A model generated the notes under the pieces. The model ran no database searches, had not been told where the DNA came from, and saw only the letters and a program-made list of their open reading frames with translations. A program made the position numbers and the translations under genes. From Deltaproteobacteria bacterium (GTDB lineage Bacteria > Desulfobacterota > DSM-4660 > Desulfatiglandales > Desulfatiglandaceae), in assembly GCA_021737785.1 (NCBI GenBank), contig JAIPDI010000001.1, positions 1-64,000 of the forward strand: DNA of 64,000 bases. Reading direction: 5' to 3'. Each line of letters starts with the position of its first letter. The stretch's first letter is position 1. Below are positions 44,204 through 52,763 of the stretch, one piece after another.

Positions 44204-45532
44204 ATGACGGCATTGGACAATAAATACATCACCCTCGAGGTGGGCGAGGCATCCCTTAGGTCCAGAAATCCCGAGATGTCGCTTCTCTATGAAGTGAGTG
44301 ATCTCCTGGCCACCCCTTTGCGGGTGGCGGATCTGATGGGACAGTGCCTCTCCAAGATCATGGCGTTTTTTGAAATTGACGCGGGACGCATATACCTGCT
44401 GAACGAGGAGGGGGTCCAGCTGCATCTGTTTGCCCATCAGGGAATAGACCCCCGCGGTCTCGAGAGGGTCAGCATCCATACGGGGTTCTCAGGCAAAGCC
44501 ATCAGGACCAGATCGTTTATCGCACAGCACGTTTCGGAACTGGAAGACAAGGAACGGGTGGATCTTCTCACGAAAAGGGGGCTGGAAATCGTCATGTGTG
44601 TGCCATTGATGAGCAGGAACAAGGTGTTGGGGGTCATGAATCTGGCTGCTAAACACACCATACAACTTGACCACGGCAAGATCGATCTCTTGACCACCCT
44701 CGGCAACCAGATGGCCGTTGCCGTGGACAACGCAAAGCTTTATGTGGATTTGGAGAGACAGTTGGCTGCCCTCAGTGAGAAGAAAGAGCTGATCACCTTT
44801 TTCGCCTACTCCATCTCCCATGATCTTAAGAGCCCCGCCACGAGCCTGTACGGCCTTGCCAGCCGGCTCATCAATAAATATGCCTCCGGCCTGGATGCCA
44901 AGGGGAAGGAACACTGTGAACTGATTCTCAAGACGGCACAGCAGATCCTTTCGCTGGTGGAGATGATCAATGCCTACATCGCCGCCAAAGAGGCGCCCCT
45001 GTACCTGGAAGAGGTCTCCCTGGGCGATGTGGTGGATGCCATTCGGGAAGAGTTCTCCCAGCAGCTGGAAGCGCGCGGCGTTCAGATTCTGGGCTCGGAA
45101 GCACTCCCCTCGGTTGTTGCGGACAGGATGGGCATGACCCGCATCTTCCGCAATCTCGTGGACAATGCCCTTAAGTACGGGGGGGATGCGCTCTCGGAAA
45201 TACGTCTTGAATGCCGGGATAATGGGGCCTTTTATGTGCTCTCCATCACCGATGACGGCGTCGGCCTCCCCGATGGAGGGAGTGAGAGACTTTTTGAGCT
45301 TTTCCAACGAAGGCTGAATTCAAACAAGGTGGCCGGGACGGGCATGGGCCTGGCTATTGTGAAGGAGATGGTCAGGAGACATGGGGGTCATATCTGGCTG
45401 GACCCAGACTACCGGGAAGGGGCTCGATTTTACCTCACCCTCTGTTCAGACTTAAAACCAGGACCGTCCGATACCCCCTTACCTGATATGCAGGAAAAAT
45501 CCATCTTGGGCGAGGGTAAAGAGGTGCCCTGA
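44204..45532 (+). CDS. Cytoplasmic GAF-domain sensor histidine kinase
   Basis: A 442-residue soluble kinase. Residues about 25-180 form a GAF domain (MAFFEIDAGRIYLLNEEGVQ, then VPLMSRNKVLGVMNLA). HisKA has the phosphoacceptor His in AYSISHDLKSPATSL, and HATPase has NLVDNALKYG, DDGVGLPDGG and GTGMGLAIVKEM. No transmembrane helix is visible. The Shine-Dalgarno sequence at ATG 44204 is weak. The next gene encodes a receiver-like protein, likely its partner. Confidence 0.92.
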   Translation: MTALDNKYITLEVGEASLRSRNPEMSLLYEVSDLLATPLRVADLMGQCLSKIMAFFEIDAGRIYLLNEEGVQLHLFAHQGIDPRGLERVSIHTGFSGKAIRTRSFIAQHVSELEDKERVDLLTKRGLEIVMCVPLMSRNKVLGVMNLAAKHTIQLDHGKIDLLTTLGNQMAVAVDNAKLYVDLERQLAALSEKKELITFFAYSISHDLKSPATSLYGLASRLINKYASGLDAKGKEHCELILKTAQQILSLVEMINAYIAAKEAPLYLEEVSLGDVVDAIREEFSQQLEARGVQILGSEALPSVVADRMGMTRIFRNLVDNALKYGGDALSEIRLECRDNGAFYVLSITDDGVGLPDGGSERLFELFQRRLNSNKVAGTGMGLAIVKEMVRRHGGHIWLDPDYREGARFYLTLCSDLKPGPSDTPLPDMQEKSILGEGKEVP

Positions 45533-45714
45533 AACCCGACATGCCTGCGATCGCACGCAATGGCCTCCTGTCCACAGGGTGTTACCATGAAAATGGGTTT
45601 GCGCGCATTTATCAGTAAGTTATTATCGATCATTGGGTGTCGGTGTGTGATTCTTACTCGGGGGCCAAAGGGACCCTGTAATGGGCGTCCATCAAAAAAG
45701 AAAGGGGATATTCC

Positions 45715-46131
45715 GTGGACACAAATTCCCCAGACAGAAGATTCACCATACTGGCGGCGGACCGGAACCCCCATGTCAGGGATTTCCTGAAGCGGGAAAT
45801 GATGGCCGAGGGGTTCCGCGTGGATCTGGCCAAGAACGCGAAAGAGGTCCTTGAAAAGGTTTACCGGAACGAATCCATCGATCTCGTCATCATCGATCCG
45901 GACCTTCCGGATGCCTCCCAGGAAGAACTCCTGGCACGCATATCCGACCGAATCCCCAACCTGCCGGTAGTCATACATTCTTTCTCCACGGATCCTGCAT
46001 ATCAGAAGAAGGGACCGGTTGATGTCACTTTTGTGGAAAAGGAGGGGAGGAGTATAGAGGCCTTGAAGAAAGTCGTCATCCGGATTCTGAGCAGGAGACG
46101 TCAGCCACCCCCGGGCGATTCTTACCAATGA
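45715..46131 (+). CDS. Degenerate single-domain receiver protein
   Basis: A 138-residue protein with a receiver fold. The phosphoacceptor Asp is probably that of LVIIDPDLPD. The acidic pair is reduced (ILAADRNPH), and the later switch residue and the KP pair of normal receivers are altered (IHSFST; VEKEG). It may bind rather than accept phosphate, or act as a dimerisation partner. The start is GTG at 45715 behind AAGGGGAT. Confidence 0.75.
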   Translation: MDTNSPDRRFTILAADRNPHVRDFLKREMMAEGFRVDLAKNAKEVLEKVYRNESIDLVIIDPDLPDASQEELLARISDRIPNLPVVIHSFSTDPAYQKKGPVDVTFVEKEGRSIEALKKVVIRILSRRRQPPPGDSYQ

Positions 46132-46247
46132 CGCCCCGGCCCTCAAACAGATAACCCGTCAAATTTCTTGACAGAAGAAAGGGCCGGCCCTAAGATGCTT
46201 CCACATCTTTTTAAGAGGGGGGCCGTGGTAAAGGCGAAGGACCAACT

Positions 46248-47729
46248 ATGTGGAGAGGGATCAATCTGCGAATTCGTATTTACCTCATCCTGGCCTGTCT
46301 TGTAGCCATTACCATGGGGGGCGGCGGGGTAATGGTCTGGTATACTTACCGGATGCAGCATCTCCTCTCCCATATCGTGGACAAAAATGTGGCGACCTTC
46401 CGCGCAGCCCTGACCCTTGAAAACGCCTTGGCCAATCAGAAGGGCTTTCTCACCTATTTTCTCCTGGATGGCGATCCCGACTGGCTTCGACAATTGGGGG
46501 AATACCGGCAGATTTTCAGACAACGCCTGGAGCATATCCGGCGACTTGTGACGGCGCCGGAGGAAAAAGCGGCCCTTGATATTATCGAGTCGGAATACGA
46601 CGACTACATCCGAATCAAGGATCAAGTCATAACTAATTACCGGACAGGGAATCACCCCCCTGCCGCCAGACTGCACAAGGAGGTTCGGGATCGGTTCTTC
46701 AGTCTCCTGAACCGCTGTGAACAGTTCAACAACCTGGCCCTGCAGAAGATGTCCGAGGTACGGAGCAGAAGCCGTGCAGAGGCAGGGGAACTCCGGGTCA
46801 TTGCCGTGGCGGTCATGGGGGTGGCCCTCCTTTTGGGGATTGCCCTGGCCTTTGTCCTGGTCAACCAGATCCTGAGGCCTCTCCGGATGCTGGCATCGGA
46901 AACCCGCCCCGAGGGGGTATTGGATGAATCCAACAATGAGGTAAAGGCCCTGACCCAAAGCGTCCGGGGTCTCATGGAGGATGCGGATCAAACCCAGGTG
47001 GCCCTGGCCAGGAGCCGGGAAAATCTGCTCCAGGCCGAAAAAATGGCCCTGGTGGGCAAGCTGGCCGCGGGCATGGCCCACAGCATTCGCAACCCCCTCA
47101 CGTCTGTAAAAATGCGCCTGTTTTCCATGGGCCGGGGCCGTACCCTGTCCAAGAGGCAGGAAGAAGACTTTTCGGTGATTTCAGAGGAGATCCGCCACAT
47201 AGACACCCTGGTGGAAAATTTCCTTGAGTTCTCCCGGCCTCCCAAGCTCAAGATACAGGCGATCAACCCATCCATGGTCGTGGACCGGGCCCTTCAACTG
47301 CTGCACCACCGGATCAAATCCTTCGGGGTGACCATCCAGACCGAGAGCAAGGGCTTGATTCCTGACATTCAGGGGGATATTGAACAATTGACCGAGGTCC
47401 TGGTCAATCTCGTCGTAAATGCCTGTGAGGCCATGGAAGGGGATGGATCGATCCTGATCCGGCAGGAGGTCGTGGAAGGGGAAGACGGCCCGGTCATGCG
47501 TATCGAGGTCTCCGACACAGGGCCGGGGATTCCGGAACCCCTCCTGTCCAAAGTTTTCGAACCATTCTTCACCACCAAAGAAGAGGGGACGGGCCTCGGT
47601 CTCAGCATTGTCAGGCGCATTGTGGAAGAACACGGGGGAAGCCTGGAGGTCCATTCCGGGGAAGGGGGCGGCGCCACATTCACCATTATCCTGCCGGTGG
47701 ACCCCGGGACCCCTGAGCCGGTTTTCTGA
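46248..47729 (+). CDS. Membrane sensor histidine kinase (NtrB-like)
   Basis: A 493-residue kinase: helix 1 (residues about 10-30), a helical periplasmic sensor to about residue 185 (four-helix-bundle type, as in CHASE3 or 4HB sensors), helix 2 (VIAVAVMGVALLLGIALAFVL), then a HAMP-like linker. HisKA reads KLAAGMAHSIRNPLTS, with Ser-Ile in place of the more usual Glu-Ile after His. The HATPase domain has NACEAM, DTGPGIPEP and GTGLGLSIVRRI. It is 125 bp upstream of the NtrC-type gene, its likely partner. Confidence 0.92.
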   Translation: MWRGINLRIRIYLILACLVAITMGGGGVMVWYTYRMQHLLSHIVDKNVATFRAALTLENALANQKGFLTYFLLDGDPDWLRQLGEYRQIFRQRLEHIRRLVTAPEEKAALDIIESEYDDYIRIKDQVITNYRTGNHPPAARLHKEVRDRFFSLLNRCEQFNNLALQKMSEVRSRSRAEAGELRVIAVAVMGVALLLGIALAFVLVNQILRPLRMLASETRPEGVLDESNNEVKALTQSVRGLMEDADQTQVALARSRENLLQAEKMALVGKLAAGMAHSIRNPLTSVKMRLFSMGRGRTLSKRQEEDFSVISEEIRHIDTLVENFLEFSRPPKLKIQAINPSMVVDRALQLLHHRIKSFGVTIQTESKGLIPDIQGDIEQLTEVLVNLVVNACEAMEGDGSILIRQEVVEGEDGPVMRIEVSDTGPGIPEPLLSKVFEPFFTTKEEGTGLGLSIVRRIVEEHGGSLEVHSGEGGGATFTIILPVDPGTPEPVF

Positions 47730-47854
47730 CGCTGAACACATCGTAACCGATGCCCGATAACGAATAACCGATAACTCTTTTCTTCTCCCTTTGCCCTTTG
47801 GGCTTTCACCTTTGCGCTTTGGACGTTTACCCCTGACCCATGAAGGGAACACCC

Positions 47855-49285
47855 GTGAGCACCATATTGATCATTGACGATGATGACCAGCTCCGCATCA
47901 GTTTTGAAAGGCTCCTGATCGAGGAAGGCTATGCGGTCCGCACCGCCCCGTCAGGGGAGATGGGGCTTAAGATCTTTGGAGAGCATTCCCTGGACCTCGT
48001 TATCCTCGACATGCGGCTGCCGGGGATGAACGGGCTGGAGGTGTTTCAGACCATCCATGCGCGGGAGCCCAAGCTGCCGGTGATCATCATGACCGCCTAT
48101 GGGACCACGGATACGGCCATAGAAGCTACCAAGTTAGGGGCCTTCGATTATATTCTAAAGCCCTTTGATATCCCTGAAATGTTGAAGGTGATACGGCAGG
48201 CCCTGGACGCGGGCCGATTCATGCGCTCGCCCGTGGCCATGAACGCGGTTCCGGAGGCGACCCCCAGAGAGGCCATTATCGGGAGAAGCAGGCCGATGCA
48301 GGAGGTCTACAAGGCCATCGGCAGGGTCTCTCCCACCGATGCCACCGTTCTGATTCGCGGCGAATCCGGGACCGGAAAGGAACTGGCGGCCAGGGCCGTG
48401 TATCAGCACAGCCTTCGGGCTGAAAGGCCCTTTTTGGTCATCAACTGCGTGGCCATCCCTGAAAACCTTCTGGAGAGCGAGCTGTTCGGCTATGAAAAAG
48501 GGGCCTTCACAGGCGCCGTTCACCGCAGGGTGGGAAAGATCGAACAGGCCGGCAACGGCACGGTCTTTCTCGATGAAATCGGCGATATGCCGCCCGGCAT
48601 TCAGGCCAAGATACTCCGGCTGCTCCAGGAAAGAAGCATAGAACGCCTGGGAGGGCGGGAAACCATTCCGGTGGACGTCCGCATCATCGCCGCCACCAAC
48701 CGTGACCTGGAGGCCGCCCTGGAACAGGGTCGGTTTCGCGGGGACCTCTACTATCGCCTAAAAGTGGTAACCATCCATTTGCCGGCCCTGCGAGACAGGG
48801 CCGAGGATATCCCTTCCCTTGTCGATTACTTTCTTGCGCGGTTTTCCCATGAGATCGGGATGGACAACCCCGGAATCTCAAAAGAGGCCCTTGCCATCCT
48901 CAAGGGCCACCCCTGGCCGGGAAACATCCGAGAGCTGAGCAACACCATCCACAAGGCCTTGATCTTCAACCGTGGGGCCCCTGTCTCGCCGGAGGATATC
49001 TCACAGGTCTTTGAGTCGAGGGACACAGGCCAGGCAGTAATGCCGGAAGAAGATATTGAGCGCATCCGGCAGTGGGTTGGCCGTATGCTTGCCTCACAGA
49101 AGAGCGATGCCCTCTTTGATTCAATCATGGATACCTTTACGACAATCGTACTTGAAGAGGCCCTCAATCTTACCGGGGGAAACCGGAGCCGCGCCGCCAG
49201 GCTCCTGGGACTGTCCAGGCCCACGCTCCACTCCAAGATCGAAAAGTACGGGATCAAATTGGAAACCTCTGTCAGGGGTTCCTGA
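47855..49285 (+). CDS. NtrC-family sigma-54-dependent response regulator
   Basis: About 476 residues: a receiver (LIIDDDDQLR, phosphoacceptor Asp in VILDMRLPG, Lys in ILKPFD), an AAA+ domain with GESGTGKE, GAFTGA and FLDEIGDM, and a Fis-type helix-turn-helix (RSRAARLLGLSRPTLHSKI). The GTG at 47855 is placed six bases after AAGGGA, better than the ATG at 47840. A palindrome with a sigma-54 promoter lies immediately downstream and two similar ones are at 42957 and 57514, so this protein is the best candidate for the regulator that binds them. Confidence 0.94.
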   Translation: MSTILIIDDDDQLRISFERLLIEEGYAVRTAPSGEMGLKIFGEHSLDLVILDMRLPGMNGLEVFQTIHAREPKLPVIIMTAYGTTDTAIEATKLGAFDYILKPFDIPEMLKVIRQALDAGRFMRSPVAMNAVPEATPREAIIGRSRPMQEVYKAIGRVSPTDATVLIRGESGTGKELAARAVYQHSLRAERPFLVINCVAIPENLLESELFGYEKGAFTGAVHRRVGKIEQAGNGTVFLDEIGDMPPGIQAKILRLLQERSIERLGGRETIPVDVRIIAATNRDLEAALEQGRFRGDLYYRLKVVTIHLPALRDRAEDIPSLVDYFLARFSHEIGMDNPGISKEALAILKGHPWPGNIRELSNTIHKALIFNRGAPVSPEDISQVFESRDTGQAVMPEEDIERIRQWVGRMLASQKSDALFDSIMDTFTTIVLEEALNLTGGNRSRAARLLGLSRPTLHSKIEKYGIKLETSVRGS

Positions 49286-49303
49286 TTGCCCCGTCCTTCC
49301 CCC

Positions 49304-49329
49304 TTTACAGGGTGTAAAAAAAGCTGACA
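49304..49329. promoter_or_regulatory. Candidate enhancer element, copy 2
   Basis: TTTACA-GGG-TGTAAA, then GACA beginning eight bases after the palindrome, as in copies 1 and 3. Lies 19 bp after the NtrC-type gene and 56 bp upstream of the promoter-like element at 49374. Confidence 0.7.
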
Positions 49330-49373
49330 TTCCTTTTCCCCATTCCGATCCCTTCAATCTGCCGCTTTGCCAT

Positions 49374-49388
49374 TGACATAATAATTGC
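49374..49388 (+). promoter_or_regulatory. Candidate sigma-54 promoter of the kinase-receiver array
   Basis: TGACATAATAATTGC has the right overall length and a full TTGC, but the -24 element is TGACAT, with GA in place of GG. It lies 115 bp before the kinase start. Confidence 0.5.
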
Positions 49389-49502
49389 AACAGGTTATGG
49401 TTTGAGTTGTCATCATTTTTCCGGCATGTTCCTTGCTGAGAAAATGAGAGAGGCCTGCGACCCGTTTGCATGGCAGGGATGACCCGTTAAGAGAGGATGC
49501 CC

Positions 49503-51242
49503 TTGAGAAATCAGCCGAGTCAGCGCGATCAGAATAGCGAAACCAAGGGGTATTATCGTTCCCTCACCCGAAACATGGTACTGACGATCATTCTCGTATC
49601 ATTCATTCCCTACTTCATCGTCACCGCCATCCTACTGCAACAGTTTCATGCGTCCCACCGGGAAAAGGTCATCGCCCATCTCGAAAGTTTGGTCAAAAAG
49701 CATAAGCAGAATATCGACGCGTTCCTGAAAGAGAAGCTGGGGAACCTCAGCTTGCTTGCCAAGACCTATAGTTACGAAGAGCTTGCCAGCGATGAGTTTC
49801 TGAGGGACAGACTGGAGATGCTGCAACAGACCTACGGCCCCTTTTTCGTGGACCTCGGGGTGATCAATGCGAGGGGCATTCAGATGGGCTATGCAGGCCC
49901 GTTTCAACTGGTAAAGGCATCCTATGGGGACGCGGAGTGGTTCAGAAATGCCATGAGCAGGGAGTACTATATCAGCGATGTCTTTTCCGGCCTCCGGGGT
50001 CTTCCCCATTTTATCATAGCGGTGAGGGATAACTGGGAGGGAGACCCCTGGATATTGAGGGGGACCATTGACTTCGTGGCCTTCAACAGATTGGTCGAAA
50101 ACATCCGCATCGGCCAGACCGGCTTTGCCTTCATTCTCAATAGAAAAGGAGAGCTCCAGACCAAGCCTTCGTACCCTGTACATCCCGATCACGAGCCCTA
50201 TGCGGCGATTCTGAAAGAGGAGAATGTCCCCGAAGGCCTAATCCGGGACTTTGAATGGACGGATGAATCCGGGGTGAAACAGATCTATGTAACGGCCTTT
50301 CTCAAGGGCGGAGACTGGCTCCTGGTTTTTCAGCAGAAGGTTTCGGACGCCTTTTCAGATTTTGAGAGGGCACTGCGGGTAACCATGGGGGTATTGGCGT
50401 TGGGTCTTCTGGTCATACTGACAACGGCATTTCTACTGTCCAGAAGGATGGTGGGCCGGATCGCCAGGGCCGACCGGGAAAAACACATGATGAACGAACA
50501 GGTGGTGGAGACCGGGAAACTCGCCTCTGTGGGTGAACTGGCGGCCGGCATCGCCCATGAGATTAACAACCCCGTGGCCATCATGGTGGAAGAGGCGGGG
50601 TGGATAGGAGATCTCCTGGAAGAAGAGGATTTCAAGGACGGGGAAAATCTGAAGGAGTTCAGGCGCGCACTTGCACAGATAAGTACCCAGGGCAAACGCT
50701 GCAAGGAAATCACCCACAAACTCTTGAGCTTTGCCCGGAGGACGGATGAAAGGGTCCAGGAACTCGATATCGAGGAAATCATTCAGGATATCGTGGCGCT
50801 TTCAGCCCAGAGGGCCAAATACAGCAATGTGACGGTCAACTTAAATCTTGCGGAGGATCTTCCCAGGGTCAGGCTGTCGCAGGCGGAACTCCAGCAGGTG
50901 CTCCTCAATCTGATCAACAACGCCCTTGACGCAATGGAAAAGGAGGGGGGAACCCTTGAAGTAAACAGCAGGGAGGAGGAAGGGAACCTGGTGATAGAGA
51001 TAGCCGATAACGGTCCGGGCATACCTGCCGCAAACCTGGGACGCATATTCGACCCTTTCTTTACCACCAAGCCAGTCGGCAAAGGAACGGGTCTGGGGCT
51101 GTCCATATGTTACGGAATAGTAAAAAAACTCGGCGGAGAGATCGAGGTGGCAAGCACAATAGGCGTCGGAACCACATTTCGCATAAAGATGCCTCTGGAA
51201 AAAATTAAGGCCCAAGGGTCTGCGAACGGGAAAGGAGAATAG
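49503..51242 (+). CDS. dCache-domain sensor histidine kinase
   Basis: About 579 residues. Helix 1 (VLTIILVSFIPYFIVTAILL) leads to a double-Cache-type periplasmic sensor (GVINARGIQMGYAGP; RGTIDFVAFNRLVENIRIGQ), helix 2 (GVLALGLLVILTTAFLL), then HisKA with [15 protein letters not shown] and HATPase with NNALDAM, DNGPGIPAAN and GTGLGLSICYGI. The TTG at 49503 has GAGAGG six bases before it, whereas the ATG at 49497 directly abuts it, so TTG is preferred. Three receiver genes follow at once. It is a paralog of the kinase at 59567. Confidence 0.92.
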   Translation: MRNQPSQRDQNSETKGYYRSLTRNMVLTIILVSFIPYFIVTAILLQQFHASHREKVIAHLESLVKKHKQNIDAFLKEKLGNLSLLAKTYSYEELASDEFLRDRLEMLQQTYGPFFVDLGVINARGIQMGYAGPFQLVKASYGDAEWFRNAMSREYYISDVFSGLRGLPHFIIAVRDNWEGDPWILRGTIDFVAFNRLVENIRIGQTGFAFILNRKGELQTKPSYPVHPDHEPYAAILKEENVPEGLIRDFEWTDESGVKQIYVTAFLKGGDWLLVFQQKVSDAFSDFERALRVTMGVLALGLLVILTTAFLLSRRMVGRIARADREKHMMNEQVVETGKLASVGELAAGIAHEINNPVAIMVEEAGWIGDLLEEEDFKDGENLKEFRRALAQISTQGKRCKEITHKLLSFARRTDERVQELDIEEIIQDIVALSAQRAKYSNVTVNLNLAEDLPRVRLSQAELQQVLLNLINNALDAMEKEGGTLEVNSREEEGNLVIEIADNGPGIPAANLGRIFDPFFTTKPVGKGTGLGLSICYGIVKKLGGEIEVASTIGVGTTFRIKMPLEKIKAQGSANGKGE

Positions 51243-51245
51243 TTT

Positions 51246-51677
51246 ATGGCAATGGCAAAAGTCATGCTCGTGGACGACGAGGTCCCCTTTGTGGAGACCA
51301 TGACAAAGCGTCTCACAAAGAGGGATCTGGAGGTTACCACCGCATTCAGCGGAAAACAGGCGCTGGATGCCCTGGCAAAAGACCAGGGCGTTGAAGTGGT
51401 GATTCTCGACGTCAAGATGCCGGGAATGGACGGTATAGACGTCTTGAGGGAGATAAAACGCCTGCATCCCCTGATCGAGGTGGTCATGCTCACCGGACAT
51501 GCCACGGTGGAATCTGCCATAGAAGGGATGAAACTGGGTGCATTTGACTATCTTATGAAGCCGTGCGATGTGGATGTGCTTCTGGGGAAGGTCCAGGAAG
51601 CGGCAGGCAAAAAGAGGCAGCACGAAAACAAAATTGTGGAGGCGCGCCTCAAGGAGATCACCACACGGCGGGGGTAG
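51246..51677 (+). CDS. Single-domain response regulator
   Basis: A 143-residue receiver: MLVDDEVPFVE, phosphoacceptor Asp in VVILDVKMPGMDG, Thr in MLTGHA and Lys in LMKPCD. The C-terminal 20 residues are basic. It starts four bases after the kinase stop, behind GGAGAA. First of three receiver genes in a row, all in the same frame direction. Confidence 0.93.
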   Translation: MAMAKVMLVDDEVPFVETMTKRLTKRDLEVTTAFSGKQALDALAKDQGVEVVILDVKMPGMDGIDVLREIKRLHPLIEVVMLTGHATVESAIEGMKLGAFDYLMKPCDVDVLLGKVQEAAGKKRQHENKIVEARLKEITTRRG

Positions 51678-51689
51678 AAGGATAAGAGG

Positions 51690-52085
51690 ATGTCCGAGCG
51701 TATCAAACTTCTTCTTGTGGACGATGAAGAGGCCTATGTCAATGTCCTGGCAAACAGGCTTATTCGCAGGGGTATGGATGTGACCAAGGCCTACAGCGGC
51801 TCCGAAGGCATCCAGGCCCTCAGGGGCCGGGATTTTGATCTGGCCGTACTCGATCTCAAGATGGAGGACATGGACGGCATCGAGGTGCTCAAGATATTCA
51901 AGAAGATGGCGCCGGACCTCAAGGTCATTATGCTGACAGGGCACGGATCGGCCCAGGCAGCCAGGGAGGGGATAGCCCTGGGGGCCTCCGGGTATCTGAC
52001 CAAACCCTGTGAGTTGGAAGAACTGGTAGAGAAAATTCGAGAGACTACTCGATTAGGGGAGGGTGAATCCATTGGACGGCGTTAG
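51690..52085 (+). CDS. Single-domain response regulator
   Basis: A 131-residue receiver: LLVDDEEAYVN, phosphoacceptor Asp in LAVLDLKMEDMDG, Thr in MLTGHG and Lys in LTKPCE. Starts 13 bp after the previous receiver gene and overlaps the next by 14-23 bases. Confidence 0.93.
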   Translation: MSERIKLLLVDDEEAYVNVLANRLIRRGMDVTKAYSGSEGIQALRGRDFDLAVLDLKMEDMDGIEVLKIFKKMAPDLKVIMLTGHGSAQAAREGIALGASGYLTKPCELEELVEKIRETTRLGEGESIGRR

Positions 52086-52491
52086 GGTATTGTTGGTGGA
52101 TGATGAGGCGGAGTTTGTGAACACCCTGGCCAAACGGATAAACAAACGAAACGTCAACGCCTCATCTGTGGAGAGCGGCGAGGCGGCCCTTGAGTTCTTG
52201 GAGAAGCATCCCATAGACGTGGTGGTGCTGGATGTGAAGATGCCGGGAATGGACGGCATCGGGACGCTGAGGAAAATCAAGGAACGACATCCGCTGATAG
52301 AGGTCATTATGCTCACCGGCCATGCCAATGTGGAGGTGGCGATCCAGGGGATGGAGCTGGGGGCCTTTGACTATCTTATGAAGCCGATGGCCATCGACGA
52401 CCTCTTGTACAAGATCGAGGACGCCTCGAAAAGGAAATTCCTTCATGAAAAAAAGATCGGGGAACGGGCCGGTGTTTCCATTGAAGATTGA
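52072..52491 (+). CDS. Single-domain response regulator
   Basis: A receiver of about 139 residues: VLLVDDEAEFVN, phosphoacceptor Asp in VVVLDVKMPGMDG, Thr in MLTGHA and Lys in LMKPMA. A TTG at 52072 follows GGAGG at nine bases; the alternative GTG at 52063 lies inside the ribosome-binding sequence itself. Very similar to the receivers at 51246 and 61273 (shared VVxLDVKMPG and GMxLGAFDYL). Confidence 0.92.
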   Translation: MDGVRVLLVDDEAEFVNTLAKRINKRNVNASSVESGEAALEFLEKHPIDVVVLDVKMPGMDGIGTLRKIKERHPLIEVIMLTGHANVEVAIQGMELGAFDYLMKPMAIDDLLYKIEDASKRKFLHEKKIGERAGVSIED

Positions 52492-52563
52492 GGTCCGTCA
52501 CGCCTCGGCGTAACCGGTGATCCTTGAAGGTCCATGGCGTTGAAAATGGATGCCGGACAAATT

Positions 52564-52685
52564 ATTAACCGTCTCATAGTTGTCTTTACACCGTCATTCC
52601 GGCGAAGGCCGGAATCCAGTTCCCGTACTTGCGGGGATCGAGTCCGGCATGACGAAGATGTCGGTACTATTTCGAGACAGTTAAT
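52564..52685. repeat. REP-like hairpin element bounded by 12-bp inverted repeats
   Basis: ATTAACCGTCTC (52564-52575) and GAGACAGTTAAT (52674-52685) are inverted copies with one mismatch. Between them lie nested palindromes: GTCATTCCGG...CCGGAAT, CCCG...CGGG and a distal CCGGCATGAC that can pair with the first GTCATTCCGG. The inner part resembles the dispersed GTCATTCCGGCGAAGG repeats common in proteobacterial genomes. The whole looks like a small non-coding mobile (MITE/REP-type) element. It lies upstream of the TSUP gene; a further GGTCTCATTAACC follows at about 52716. Confidence 0.6.
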
Positions 52686-52763
52686 ATGATTACAGCAGTT
52701 TTAGAAATTCCGAGAGGTCTCATTAACCAGAGGTGTTGAATCCGCGAAAGGAGCAAACTGAAA

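Noticed and set aside
47760-47835. Pyrimidine-rich tandem-like stretch with repeated CTTTG units before the NtrC-type gene
   Set aside because: The units vary in length and sequence, with no clear period; treated as low-complexity spacer.
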